A DNA stretch of 64,000 nucleotides from Dimorphilus gyrociliatus (lineage: Eukaryota > Annelida > Polychaeta > Dinophilidae), in the NCBI GenBank assembly GCA_904063045.1, contig CAJFCJ010000024.1, positions 620,001 through 684,000 of the forward strand, written 5' to 3'. A program made the position numbers and the translations under genes. The notes beneath the pieces are model-generated. The model did no database searches, was not told where the DNA came from, and saw only the letters and a list, made by a program, of their open reading frames with translations. This document shows positions 37,613 through 48,759 of the stretch, piece by piece; position 1 is the first letter of the stretch, and the number at the start of each line of letters is the position of its first letter.

Positions 37613-39924
37613 GACGCATTACTGTTTGGGGAAGTAGATAGAACCTGCTGAACCCATCTGATTACAAATATTTTTGAAATTATATTGACAAATTGACTAA
37701 TTACTCCTAATTCTTTGATTGTTAAATATTTTTTTCAGAGATATATCAATAAGCATATAGAAATATGAATAAAAGCTTTATATTAACTATTGTGTACATT
37801 AATTTATAATTAACATATTCTAAAAATGGAAACATTTTAAATAAACTGAAAGTACATGTTTTATTTACAGTTATCTAACTGGAGAATTCTCCTACATTCT
37901 TTTTCTTCATACTGAAACTTTTTACATTTCCTCCTTGGCATAGATAGCTGTAGGCTATATTTAGAAAGTTCTTTCTTTTGTTTTATTTTCAGATATGGAA
38001 ACCAACAACGATCAACGCTATTTTAAATAGTTTATATAATTCTTTCAGAGTCAAAGAAGAATATATCGTTTTCCACTATTACCATTCTCCCATGGCTTTA
38101 ACGTCTACTGAAAATTATATCAAAATCAAACTTGGACACTTGATTTTCATGATTTATCAGCTTACAAAACACTTAAAGTTTTAGAAGTCAAAAACTGGAA
38201 CGCTCTATCTAGATAATTGTGGATTTTTTTGCAAAAACATTGATAAGGGAGATATAACCAGCATTACTTTTTGTTAATCTGTTTTTTTGCATATGAGTAA
38301 ATTAAGACATTTTACTATCCTTTATTGTCTATTTGTCTGAATCTAATAAAAAGATGAAACTAAAATAAATGCTTCATATAAAATACACTTTGATAAAGAG
38401 ATATCTCTATTTAATATTTCAATGGGAATTCAACATTGTCTAAAGGCTTCTTCTTGGATTTCTATTTTCAGTAAAATCCAACAGAGTTCACTACTCTTAC
38501 ACTTTGATCTTAAAAAGGAAAAAGAATGATTTAAAAAATTCTTACCTTACTTAAGAAGATCAGCATTAAACTTTAAACATATATGAAGATGATACATATG
38601 TTATCATCTTTCGAAAGTGAAAGAATAAAAGAACCCTAAATCGTTAAAGAGAATGTTGAATTTGAAAAACAATGTATTTTATTGTCAAGTTTCTTGTTCG
38701 AAATATTATATTTACCTTATATATCGTGTTAATAATGTGACAAAAAAGAAAATCACTTTCAATTGTTCTGCGAAATTGTTAGAGATATTGGATTCATAAA
38801 TATTGATAAATATGATAGGTGCATAACAGCATATAATGATATAGAGCTATTCAAAAATATTCTGTTTGAAGAGATAAAAGAACGATTGAATAATAGTTGA
38901 AAAAGCTACTTAAAAAAAAAGATAAGTTTGTAACCTTTATAGAATAGAAATAGGAGATATATAAATATTTTGTTTGAAATATATTATAAATATATAAATA
39001 GAAGATCAATTTTCTAATAATTCAATAATAGAACAGTTTCACCTTCATTCAAAACGATCAAAGTGAACTTTATAAAGAAAAGTGCGTTTTGATTTAATAA
39101 ATTTTTATTTTCCTTTTCCCTTCTTTTCAAGAATGAACGCCAAGACTCTTTTGTATTCATTTAGTTTGTTTACAAGCTCAATAATTTCTCGTTGCTTCTT
39201 GTTATGAAATTCTATTTTGTCGTTTAATTAATCATGTTGTTTTTGTTCTTTTACTCTCAGCCTTCGTCCTTTCCTATTCAATATTTGATCGTTCTTTTTT
39301 TGTTCCATATACATTAAATATTATTATTAGTGTACCATTTATTAACTTGAACATATATGGGAACTGAATTTTGGAAACCCGTTTAATTATTAAGAAACAT
39401 GAAAACTAATTATTTATATCCATTCTCCGCTCTCTACTTAAGTAAAAATATATTCAATTGTTTATTTTCTATAGTAAAATACTTGAATATTCAATTAATT
39501 ATACTTAATAGAGAGGATTTGTTGAAGAATTATATTTAATCATTTATTATCTGTTAATTAATTTATATCAAATAAATATATTAATATATTTTCAAATTAT
39601 TATTATTTTTAATTTATCTAATTAAATCATACATGAGAAAATATAGAATATGGTTTTTAAGGCCTCAAAAACGTTTGATTCATCAATATGTCTAAAAAGC
39701 GATCTTTACAAATGTCAGCCTATACAAATAGAACCTTATACAACCTGGCCATTCGTATTATTGAACGCTATCTGTATTATTAATGGGTAGATAATCCTCT
39801 TTGTTAGGCATTCACAATGGCTTTCATTTCGCTGACTGTGTTTGCAGTTTGTGCTTGACAACTGTAATATGATAAGAACGCTTATTAAAGATTATTTACG
39901 TAAAGTTGATCAAAGTAATCAACT
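37613..39924. other. Intergenic, no gene seen
   Basis: Includes the DHRS11 3' UTR (AATAAA near 37840). The rest is AT-rich with only short, compositionally unconvincing open frames. Confidence 0.55.
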
Positions 39925-41322
39925 ATGTTAAAGACAATCTTAAAGTCAAATGAACATTTGAATCGGAGTACTCCAACGATATTCGAAGATCCGGAGGAAG
40001 AAAAATTGCAATCGATCAATCTATCAAGACAATCTCAAAGGAGTGTAATATCTATTAATGTACCTCAACAGTATGAGAATTCCAAAAAAAATTCAAGTGA
40101 AGATTTATCCGACGAGAGACTGCTATCAAGACAATCTAGAAGAAGTACATCATCCAGTCGAACATTAAATACACCACCCTTGAAAAAATTAGATAAACAT
40201 AGAAATAATAACAATAAAAATAAGAAAAAGATGAAACGAAAAGACAATTTTGGTTTATCACCAGCCGAGGAGGAAGCGCTTCGCACCAAAGAATTTTGGG
40301 AGCATTGGGGTGCTGAAATGACAATAAAAATTCTTAGAAAGAGGCAAATTGAATTGGATAAAGAGGAAGAAAATTATCCTCAAATCTCTGGTAGAATTTA
40401 TCCAGAACCTCGAATTCCCAGAAGAGATTCAACCGAGTCGTTAGTAACCAATTTATCTCTATTCTCTACTTCAGACGCTACTACTGTGGAAGCAGATACA
40501 CCAGATGTCAAATTGAAGACAACAATGAAGAGAAGAAGGAAACCAAAGACTATTAAGCCAACAATAGTCAAGGAAGCAAAAGTAGATTGGGAAAAATTAG
40601 CTAGAGAAAAGAATAATAGCATTTTAAATAAATTAATGGGAGGTAAGAAAGAGGATCATCTTTCAAATGAAGAATGGGAACTTCTTATAAGCTGTTCTAA
40701 GAGAAAAGGTTTAATCGGTAGAGAAAAGAGTAAGTCTACAGCAAATGTTTTATCGACCATAGAGGATAGCGACGAAATGGTCGAATGGCAGATGGAGAGT
40801 TTTAAAGACTATAGCGATGAATTTAAGTTACCAGAGACTAGACCTTTATCCGTAGAGTTAGGAAGTGTAAACTCCAGCATCCAGCGTGATCTGGACGCTC
40901 AGCGTGCCCATCTATCGACAGCTCCCGCAAGAACCTCTAATTTCTCTTTTGAAGATCCCGAACATCGTAAAAAAATTAGGCAAAGACTATCGAAAACTAT
41001 TAACTCCTTATCAAAAATTACTGGACTCGGAGATAATAAAAATGTTTGTAGACAAAATCCAGAGGAAATTGGTAGATATACTGCAGAAGACTACTCCAAA
41101 ATATGTCGCTACCCCCAAAGATTAAAAGTCGCTCCTCAACTTGCCCAAGTAGTTAAATATGATATTATAAAGAGAATGGGTACACCCAAACTCCATAGAC
41201 TCTCAATCAGTGATATTAAGAACCTAAACGACGCAAACCCAGTTTTAGGTAGAATTCATAGAAATTTATTGGTATTCAATTGGTTGAATGATATTGACGG
41301 AAATTACGATATTTGCCAATAA
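39925..41322 (+). CDS. Single-exon protein of unknown function, 465 residues
   Basis: An uninterrupted frame from ATG at 39925 to the stop at 41320. The N-terminal 110 residues are Ser/Arg- and Lys/Asn-rich and look disordered. There follows a mixed region with LRTKEFWEHWGAEMTIKILRKRQ (about 115-140) that is likely helical, then a Lys-rich basic stretch (KRRRKPKT). A more conserved-looking section begins near KVDWEKLAREKNN and continues through LSNEEWELLI. The C-terminal 60 residues (KYDIIKRMGTPKLHRLSI...) look folded. There is no signal peptide or membrane span. I do not recognise a family. Codon use and composition are like neighbouring genes, so I regard it as real. Confidence 0.78.
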   Translation: MLKTILKSNEHLNRSTPTIFEDPEEEKLQSINLSRQSQRSVISINVPQQYENSKKNSSEDLSDERLLSRQSRRSTSSSRTLNTPPLKKLDKHRNNNNKNKKKMKRKDNFGLSPAEEEALRTKEFWEHWGAEMTIKILRKRQIELDKEEENYPQISGRIYPEPRIPRRDSTESLVTNLSLFSTSDATTVEADTPDVKLKTTMKRRRKPKTIKPTIVKEAKVDWEKLAREKNNSILNKLMGGKKEDHLSNEEWELLISCSKRKGLIGREKSKSTANVLSTIEDSDEMVEWQMESFKDYSDEFKLPETRPLSVELGSVNSSIQRDLDAQRAHLSTAPARTSNFSFEDPEHRKKIRQRLSKTINSLSKITGLGDNKNVCRQNPEEIGRYTAEDYSKICRYPQRLKVAPQLAQVVKYDIIKRMGTPKLHRLSISDIKNLNDANPVLGRIHRNLLVFNWLNDIDGNYDICQ

Positions 41323-42260
41323 ATTGCTATTTTTAAGCACCAATTTTCGTAATTTTGACTATTTTTAAACATACACAAAATATATTTGAACTAATCGATC
41401 CATCGATTTGTTTATTCACATACTCCAAACTGAATTAAACGGAATAAACTCTGTTTACACATATTTACTTAATAATTCAGCTTTTAAAGCACGAATTATT
41501 CAATTTATTCATTACTTTTTCTATTGTATACGACAATTAAAATTTCTTCTTTTAATAATCCAATAAAAGCGAAATGAAACTTAAGAAAGACCTATAAAAA
41601 CTAACTAAAATATTGGAAAGCTTTATATTTTATCTAGTATTCTTTAAATCACTGATTTTCTATCTTTTTAATTTATCTTTCTAAATATTCTCTACTCAGC
41701 GTCAAACTGAAGCTAATTAACTTGTGTATTTACTGTATAAATATTTTTAAAAGCGTCAATAGTTTCATGAAAAGGCACAATTTCCTTGTTAAGTTAATTA
41801 GTCGATGAGTTAATTGAAGCTACTTTGAGAAAAGTAGCAACTATTCGAAAATATTTGCAAATTGAGTAGAATATGGGAAATTTAAGTACTAACAAATTGT
41901 TTATAATGTCCAAAGATAGTTAGAAGAGACCGCTTTTCGAGAAATCAATAAGACATTAATCGATTCCTTCCTGATGCTTCTTACCATGGCAACGTCTAGG
42001 CACCACGTGACAAATGTAACATTTATACAGGAAACTGCTGCAGTCATCTTCTATAGCATTGATATGCTTTTAAGATCATTTTTCAGTGAAATTTCGTAAA
42101 TTTTTGTCCTTAAAAGGAATAAATTGAGAATGGATGAAACCAAGATAAACGAATCGGCAAGTATTCAACTTCCAATAAACGACAGGTGTCGCTTATCATA
42201 AATTTTCAGTAGAGCTTACCTCGTTCTATATCTACACCTGTAATAAAATCAGAGAAAGAA
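41323..42260. other. Intergenic region upstream of LRR-Ig gene
   Basis: AT-rich. Contains one RFX X-box-like site (separate entry). A short ATG-initiated frame of 23 codons at about 42131 cannot be joined in frame to the following gene. Confidence 0.55.
41980..41993. promoter_or_regulatory. RFX X-box-like site
   Basis: CTTACCATGGCAAC closely matches the palindromic X-box (consensus near GTTGCCATGGCAAC). The right half GGCAAC is perfect; the left half has one mismatch. It lies about 270 bases upstream of the first candidate ATG of the LRR-Ig gene. X-boxes commonly drive ciliary genes. Single-site matches occur by chance. Confidence 0.35.
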
Positions 42261-44055
42261 ATGGTTAATGAATTAACAAATAAACATATGAAAAGAAGGC
42301 AAATGCTGGCCGGTAAATATCTTAACTATTTGAAATATTTCTCCCATTAATCAAGAGTATTGTATTACTTTATTTCCTAATTTTTTAGATAGAATGATTC
42401 CAGTTTTAATTGGCTTATCTGCATTTTTCATTTTCTTTCTCGTATTTTTGCAAGTAAATTCAACAAAGAAAGCTTGTAACTTTGATAAAAAATCAATGAA
42501 AACCGTATGTACAATTAAAGGATTATTAAGCATCCCTGAAGATATATCAAAGCAATCCGTGTCTTTACACATGGGTAGTAAACTCGATAAGTTTGAAAAT
42601 CATTTAAGCGTCTTAAAGAGATCAAATCTTTCTAATTTACACTTACTTATCGAACTAAAATTGGTTAAATGTGGTATAGAAGATATAGAACCAAATACTT
42701 TCTTAGATTTACAAAATCTGAAAAGATTAGATTTGAGCTATAATCGGATTGTTAGTATCAATGAGCACATTTTTAAAGGTTTACAAACAATGGAATATAT
42801 AATATTATCCAATAATCCGTTGACTGTCGTTGGTAATAATGTTTTCAGTGCTATGAATGTTGGAGAAATAATTTTCGGAAATAATCCTGCTCTAACTCAT
42901 ATTTCTAAGGAAGCCTTTAAAGATTCATCAATTGGAAAATTAGTTATAAACCGTGCTAATTTATTTTCAGTGGAAAACGATTCATTCCTACCAATAAGAA
43001 GCAGCCTTAATGAATTAGATATAACTAATAATTTACAAAATTTGCAATTGCCTTTTAATATATTTGATGGCCTTCACCTTAAAAGACTGTCTTTGGTCAA
43101 CAATGGTCTTAAAAATCCTTTCTATTTTTTAAAAAAGGCTAGTACAGAGATCTTAATATTGGATGATAATCCTTTGGAAGATTTCGACCTTTCAGACGTC
43201 GAAAGCGTAAAATCTATTGTTGTTCTTAGTATGAATAATTGTCACTTAAAGACGATTTGCGAAAAGAATTTAAAGAATCTCAACAATTTACAAGAAATTT
43301 ATATGGATTCTAACCGCTTGAAAACTTTAAATTTGACTATATTTGCTACACTAAAAAAGCTAAACAAAATCGATATGTCTAATAATGAAATCGAAGTTTT
43401 ACATCCAACGATTTTATCGGTATTAAAATCAATAGAGACTCTAGAATTGGATGGAAATCAAATTCGTAGAATTCCTGAAACGTTTCAGCCTTTGTTCGAG
43501 AGTTTAAAGTCAATCACTTTGCACGCAAATCCTCTTCATTGCAATTGTGAATTGCGTTGGTTTGTAAAATGGCTGGAAAATTTTGGAGATAAAGTGGAAC
43601 ATCTGGAAAAGATACAATGTTCTACCCCCATTCAAAAAAACATAACTCTAATCTCAAACTATGGCTTTCAATGTAGGCCTCCTACAATTTTTAACGCAAC
43701 TATAGGAAGTGATAGCTTAACATTGGTTTGTATGGCTGACGGTGATCCTCCTCCTGAAATTATCTGGACTGTTTTACCTGAAGGAGTAACCCTATTAGTA
43801 ACGAATAGTCCATTTTCTAGAAGTAATTTCATGGTCAAAAGTGTTCTTACTATCACCAAACATGGAAATTATACTTGTAGCGCTAAGAACATGGTCGGTA
43901 GTGATCAAGTTATTGTCGATACGCGAAATATTCCACTTTCGGGTTTAAAATTTGAAGTAGAATCTCGGGAAATAGATATATTAGAGACACCTCAAGGTTT
44001 TATATTTACTGCCGTGTTAATATTTATACTTGGGTATATTTTTAAGTATTACTAA
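42261..44055 (+). CDS. LRR-Ig single-pass membrane protein
   Basis: The main exon (42389-44055) encodes 553 residues from its first ATG at 42394. It has a hydrophobic N-terminal signal (residues 3-24), about ten leucine-rich repeats (about 60-360), an LRR C-terminal cap (LHCNCELRWF...C...C, about 375-425) and one Ig-like domain (LVCMADGDPPPEIIW ... GNYTCSAKN, about 430-515). A C-terminal membrane span follows with almost no cytoplasmic tail (YIFKYY). A small upstream exon, 42261-42312, splices in frame (G|gtaaat to tttttag) and would add 19 residues before the hydrophobic segment. That would give 572 residues and perhaps a different N-terminal topology. LRR-Ig proteins (LINGO, LRIG, LRRN, kekkon types) act in cell adhesion and receptor modulation; the specific subfamily is not assignable. 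Confidence 0.86.
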
Positions 44056-45557
44056 TGTTACATAAAACGGTCAAAGGTTATAATATTTTTTCCTGTATGT
44101 GTTCCATTGCTTATTCTTGTCAAAAATATAATTAAGAAAAGGAAGAAAACCTCTAGCAGAAGAAGAAAAGAAAACCTTTACACATTGGTGTTTTTACTTT
44201 ATAAGTTTTATTAAACCTTTTTCAAATATGTTTTTGCTAAAAAGTATTAATAATTTATTAATAAATCAAATAAAAATCAACCTTTAAACCATCTTATTAC
44301 CAGTTTTTTATCAAAATTCAAAGGAATTTATGGAATTTGTCACTCTTTTTTTCTCTCCTTCTTGACACAAACATGACAAACCATTACTATAAACATTTTA
44401 ATTAACTTTATAATGATAAATTATTAGAGTTTTACTCTTAGCGATAAAACTTTTATTTCTTTTCAGACTTCTTAAAGGAACGTCTTTCAATGGATATTTT
44501 CTTATGTATTATAGCAATTTTTACGGCGCAGTATGATAAAATAACTCTTCAGGAAATTTTTAATGCATACATTGACCTCTCTTCGCAAATTTCTTTTTGT
44601 TATTACAGAAGACAATATTGTACAGTAACTTGTTGCAAGATTTCTCATAGTCCAGCACAGAATATAAAATACGCCATCTGCTGTTCAATTAAGACAATAA
44701 TTAAGATATAAAGACTGTTTCCTAGAAATATGTTCTAAGTAAGTAAAGGATATAGAAGATAGCACTCCTAATGATGAGAAATCTTATTACTAATATGTAA
44801 TTAAGGAAAAGTGTGCTAATAACCCTCTAGGGGATTAATTAATTAATTCGAAGATAGACCGTAGCAGATATTTCTCAGCATATTTTCTCTCTAACACTTT
44901 TCTAAAAGTTGAGTCTTATTTCTAATTGAATTTGACAAGTTTTATCTAAAAAAAAACGCATTTTTTTGGGAGTCTTTTTCCTATCTTTCATTAAATAATA
45001 TATTAAATTAATCAGTGGAGCGCAGGCGTACAGCTAATAATTGAGTTGTATTCTACTGATAATTACTTTGCATAATGTAAATATAATATGTTATTGGAAA
45101 ATTTGCAGTAGATGAAGGTATTCTACAATTTCCATCTTTTTGAATGTTGTTTATTGTGAACAAATGCCAATAAAGAGACAATGCCTATGAGAAAGAGAAA
45201 GAGAGAGAGCGAGAGAGAGAAAACGAATGAATTTATTAACTTAATTTTATATCTAAGATGTTAAAAAGACGAAAAGATACCTAACTAATTTGCTTAATTC
45301 TTCTTTTTTTAAATAAGTTTAAAGTATAGATAAATTGAAATATGTTAAATTTATTAAGAGGTAGCACAAAGTATGAAAGAGAATATCAACATATCTGTAT
45401 ATCTAACCAATTAAGTAATAATAGGAATAATGATACAAGTAACATGATAAATAGAACAACAGAATTCAAAGTGTGTAATCTGTACAGAATGAATATAATA
45501 CAGAAGATATTTATATTTGAAGGGATCTTTCCTTAATCGTCTCCTTATGTAAAAAGT
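44056..45557. other. Intergenic, no gene seen
   Basis: LRR-Ig 3' UTR (AATAAA near 44270) followed by AT-rich DNA with a short GA-rich tract at 45189-45222. A 73-codon frame at 44490-44711 has AT-driven composition and no support. Confidence 0.55.
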
Positions 45558-46480
45558 TTAACTTTTTAAGAAAGTTTTATTCTTTTTCGAGAAATAGTTT
45601 CTTCTTTTTATAAAACATTCGGCGTCTTGTTGAAATTGAAAAGATGCCTTCGGATGGCAATAGTTGAGTTTCAAGTAGATTTTCGTTTTAATAATTTGCT
45701 TGTTACTTTTCAGCTTTCGGTGAAAAACTATAGTAATATCAATTCCCTGTTGATCGGTTTCAGAGAATTCCTCAATTTTCAAGGTAATGAAATCTCTTGC
45801 TAGTTCCCTCTTAATGGTACCTAGAAAGGGTATAAGGCGAAAACTATAATTGCATTCCTTACGTAATTATAAAGATAATTTCAAATATGCATAGCGTATT
45901 GATAATAAATTTAAACTAACCGCTTGTTAAGTTTATAGGCGTTATCTCTATAGTTGTTAAGCCGGTATGTTTACATCCGAAAAAGTTGAATGCATCTGTA
46001 TGGATAATGATTTATTTATATATAAAACAAAAGGATACATCTAGATTGTACATTTTGCAGAGGTATTTATATTATTTAAACCCACTTGGAACCGTACTGC
46101 AAATATGTAAGATGTTGCACTTATATATTTTGTATGGCAGAATATACTGTATCTATATTTAGTACTCTCATAGCCTATCCCTACTTTTAACTTGAACTTG
46201 CTTATTTTTTCATTTAAACTGTCATACTTTCTGAATTGTTTCTCCGTTTGATTCTAAGATGAGCCTTTTCTAAATGTTCGAATTTTTTTAATCGATCCAA
46301 GCCGAAGAACATCTTGTTGAAATTCCTTTTTATCTTTCTCGAGAGTTTGCCTGCAATCAATTTTTGGTACTGATAAGTTGCGTAATTGTGAATAGTTATG
46401 CTATATCGGTCAATATACAAACAAGTTTGGCGGAGAATTTTTCTAATTTCTCTCCTTTTCGACAAGGTATTATCGTCCAT
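45558..46480 (-). CDS. Small basic protein, two exons, unknown function
   Basis: Exon 1 (46480-46228) and exon 2 (45820-45558) join across a 407-bp phase-1 intron (A|gtatga donor, ccctttctag acceptor) to give 171 residues. The protein is very rich in Lys and Arg and probably largely helical, with no signal peptide or membrane span. I do not recognise it. The donor is weak and the pairing rests only on frame and splice consensus, so either exon may instead belong to a larger model. Basic charge would suit nucleic-acid or ribosome binding, but that is speculation. Confidence 0.4.
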
Positions 46481-46954
46481 TTCTCTATTCTCTTGTCTGT
46501 TCCAACGCCTATTTAATAATATACTTGGATGATTTTGAATTCAATAGAGACTTTTGCCTTATTCATTTAATAAACCCATTAAATATTAAAAATAAACCTA
46601 TTAAAGGATAATGCAATCAACACTTACATTTATTACTTGCATAGCAAAATGTCAAAATTTTGATAAGCTAATCTCTTATTTAATGACAGATATCTTGCAA
46701 AAAAGAAAAAGCAATAAGAAGAAAAGCCTTTTTCTTTAATACTAATTTAACATTTCTTTAATATAATTTTCTAGTGTCCTAGTTTCCGGTTAATAAAGAT
46801 TGAACTAGCTTTATTTAAATTATAATAAGAGAAATGATCAATTAACCAGAATTGTTTCTATTTATCTTAATAAATATTTTTATTAGGAATGTTATCGTAA
46901 TCATCATCATAATTTTGTTATTTTACTATTTTCTCCCGATATTATCTCTATCTT

Positions 46955-47095
46955 TCCCTTTCCTCTCTCTCACACACTCTCTCTCAAAAGCACACACACA
47001 TATATATAAACACACATACACATATTCACTCACTCACTCACACATATACTCCCTTTTTCTCTCTCTTCGCTCTCTCTCCCCCTCCACTTTTTTTT
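46955..47095. repeat. CT/CA/ACTC low-complexity tract
   Basis: Mixed microsatellite of CT, CA and CACT units, almost entirely pyrimidine with interspersed A. Confidence 0.88.
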
Positions 47096-47707
47096 TCTCA
47101 TTCGCTATTTAAAGTTTCAGTCCGTATCAATTTCCCTCTAACTTTGCTCATACCTAAATTAGATTACTTCAACTAGACAAGCAAGATATTTTATGTATTT
47201 ATACTTATTCTTTGCCTATTTTGCAAATGAATTTTAATGGAAAAGACAATTGACTTTACTTTAATTAGTTAAGAGTTTTGTTGGTCTTTGTTTTTTTCTT
47301 TGACGTTCCTTTTGTGCGATAAAAAAAGAAAACAGAACGAGATAAACGCTAGTCCTACTTCTTTTATGGCATAATAAAATTAGATCAAGTTCAAGTTTAA
47401 GCAAAATTCTTTAAGTTATGGTCGCCATGTTGAACTCGATTTCAACCATCCGATAACAAATATATCTTGACAAATGAGAAGGTTTAAGAAATCGACAGAA
47501 ATCAAATAATATATTTTACTGCTCAATTGTCCTATACCAAATAACAAGCAAACATTAATTGATTTTACCACGTGACCTGTTCCTATTATTTCAAAGGTTT
47601 TTTATGTTGTTTTGTTTTGTTTTTATATAAAAAAAATTTAGTGAATGTATTCCTTCTTATTTTGTGATGTAGACCTACTCATTTGTTCGTACATTTTATC
47701 CCTTATT

Positions 47708-47895
47708 TTCTCTCTCTCTCTCTCTTTGTTTTACACTCTCTCGGCCCTTTCATTTATTCACTCTCTCATTTTTTGTCTTTTCTCTTTCCCACTCACTCAC
47801 CCACCAACCTACTCATTCATTCATTCACTCACTCACTCAGTCGATCTCACTCACTCTCTCTTTCTCTCTCCCTCACTCACTCTCTCTCCTTCTGC
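47708..47895. repeat. CT and ACTC microsatellite tract
   Basis: (CT)n followed by repeated ACTC/ATTC units and more (CT)n, about 190 bases. Confidence 0.88.
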
Positions 47896-48576
47896 TTATA
47901 TTTATCTTTACTAACTTTATTTACTGTTATCATTCAAAAGAATAAATTACATTATTAGTAACTTCCTTGATTATTCTATTCATTTACACTCTCTTTTTAC
48001 ATAGTAATTTTGAAAAGGATTTTGTTGGCGATCTAAAAGGTTGCATTGTTTATTCTGTAAATATTTTTGTTTATGGATGTGTAGTGTGTGCATTAGGTAT
48101 GGATATTTGCAAAAGGGATTGCATAGATTTTGTGTTTAAGCGAAAAAAGAAATTGTATTCCACAACAAAAGTAGCACTTAATTTGTATTTCACTATACCA
48201 TTGATGGATGTGGTCAGACTGCAAATATAAACAAAAAAGAGAAAATTGTTCTACCACTTGAAATATTTTTTTTTACTATTAATGTCATTGGACAAACTTT
48301 TAATTACAGTTTCTTTCGCTCTTTCTTTCGTTCTCTCTCTCTCTCTCTTTCTCAAGACTTCAAGATATTTATATAAAAACATCTTTTACCTTGTACTATT
48401 TATATAATTGTAAAGGAATTATTACAGATTATTTAAATACTAAATAATAAATTTACACATACCCATGAGATAAAATTATTGAGTTTTGATTGAATCTTTC
48501 GCGATTTCTTTTTTCACACTGATGCCGTGAAAGCATAAATATTTACTACAGGCAGGCTCTTAAGTTATAAACTGAC

Positions 48577-48759
48577 CTTTTCTCTTTCATTTCTGCAGCA
48601 AAATATTAGTTCACGATCACTTATGGAACCAAATCTCCCTTTGCAAAACCTTCTTATTTCTTGCAATCTGTGAAAGCTGTTGCAATCTTCCCTTCCATCT
48701 GATAAATTCCAAATAATAGCCGTTGCAAGGAAAAGAAGCGGATTGGCTATGTGCATCAT
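48577..48759 (-). CDS. Candidate small secreted Cys-containing peptide or first exon
   Basis: A frame starting with two ATG codons at 48759 and 48756. It encodes a convincing signal peptide (MMHIANPLLFLATAIIW, about 22 residues to the cleavage site) followed by a short hydrophilic stretch with four cysteines, two of them adjacent (CC). Read straight through it is a 64-residue protein ending three codons later. Alternatively, a good splice donor (AAAAG|gtcagt) at 48577 makes it a first coding exon; I could not find a convincing partner exon. The pattern suits a peptide hormone or small secreted protein, but no family is recognised. Confidence 0.38.

Larger units (their letters stand above)
46481..48576. 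other. Polypyrimidine-rich intergenic region
   Basis: Clusters of CT, CA and ACTC repeats on the plus strand: about 46955-47095, 47708-47895 and 48310-48355. Open frames across them are low-complexity Ser/Leu/Phe translations and are not genes. Confidence 0.65.

Noticed and set aside
42131-42201. ATG-initiated 23-codon frame upstream of the LRR-Ig gene
   Set aside because: It hits a stop, and joining it to the following exon would need an intron of under 30 bases and gives the wrong frame.
46852-47958. Several 75-91 codon frames rich in Ser, Leu and His
   Set aside because: They are translations of CT/CA/ACTC microsatellites.
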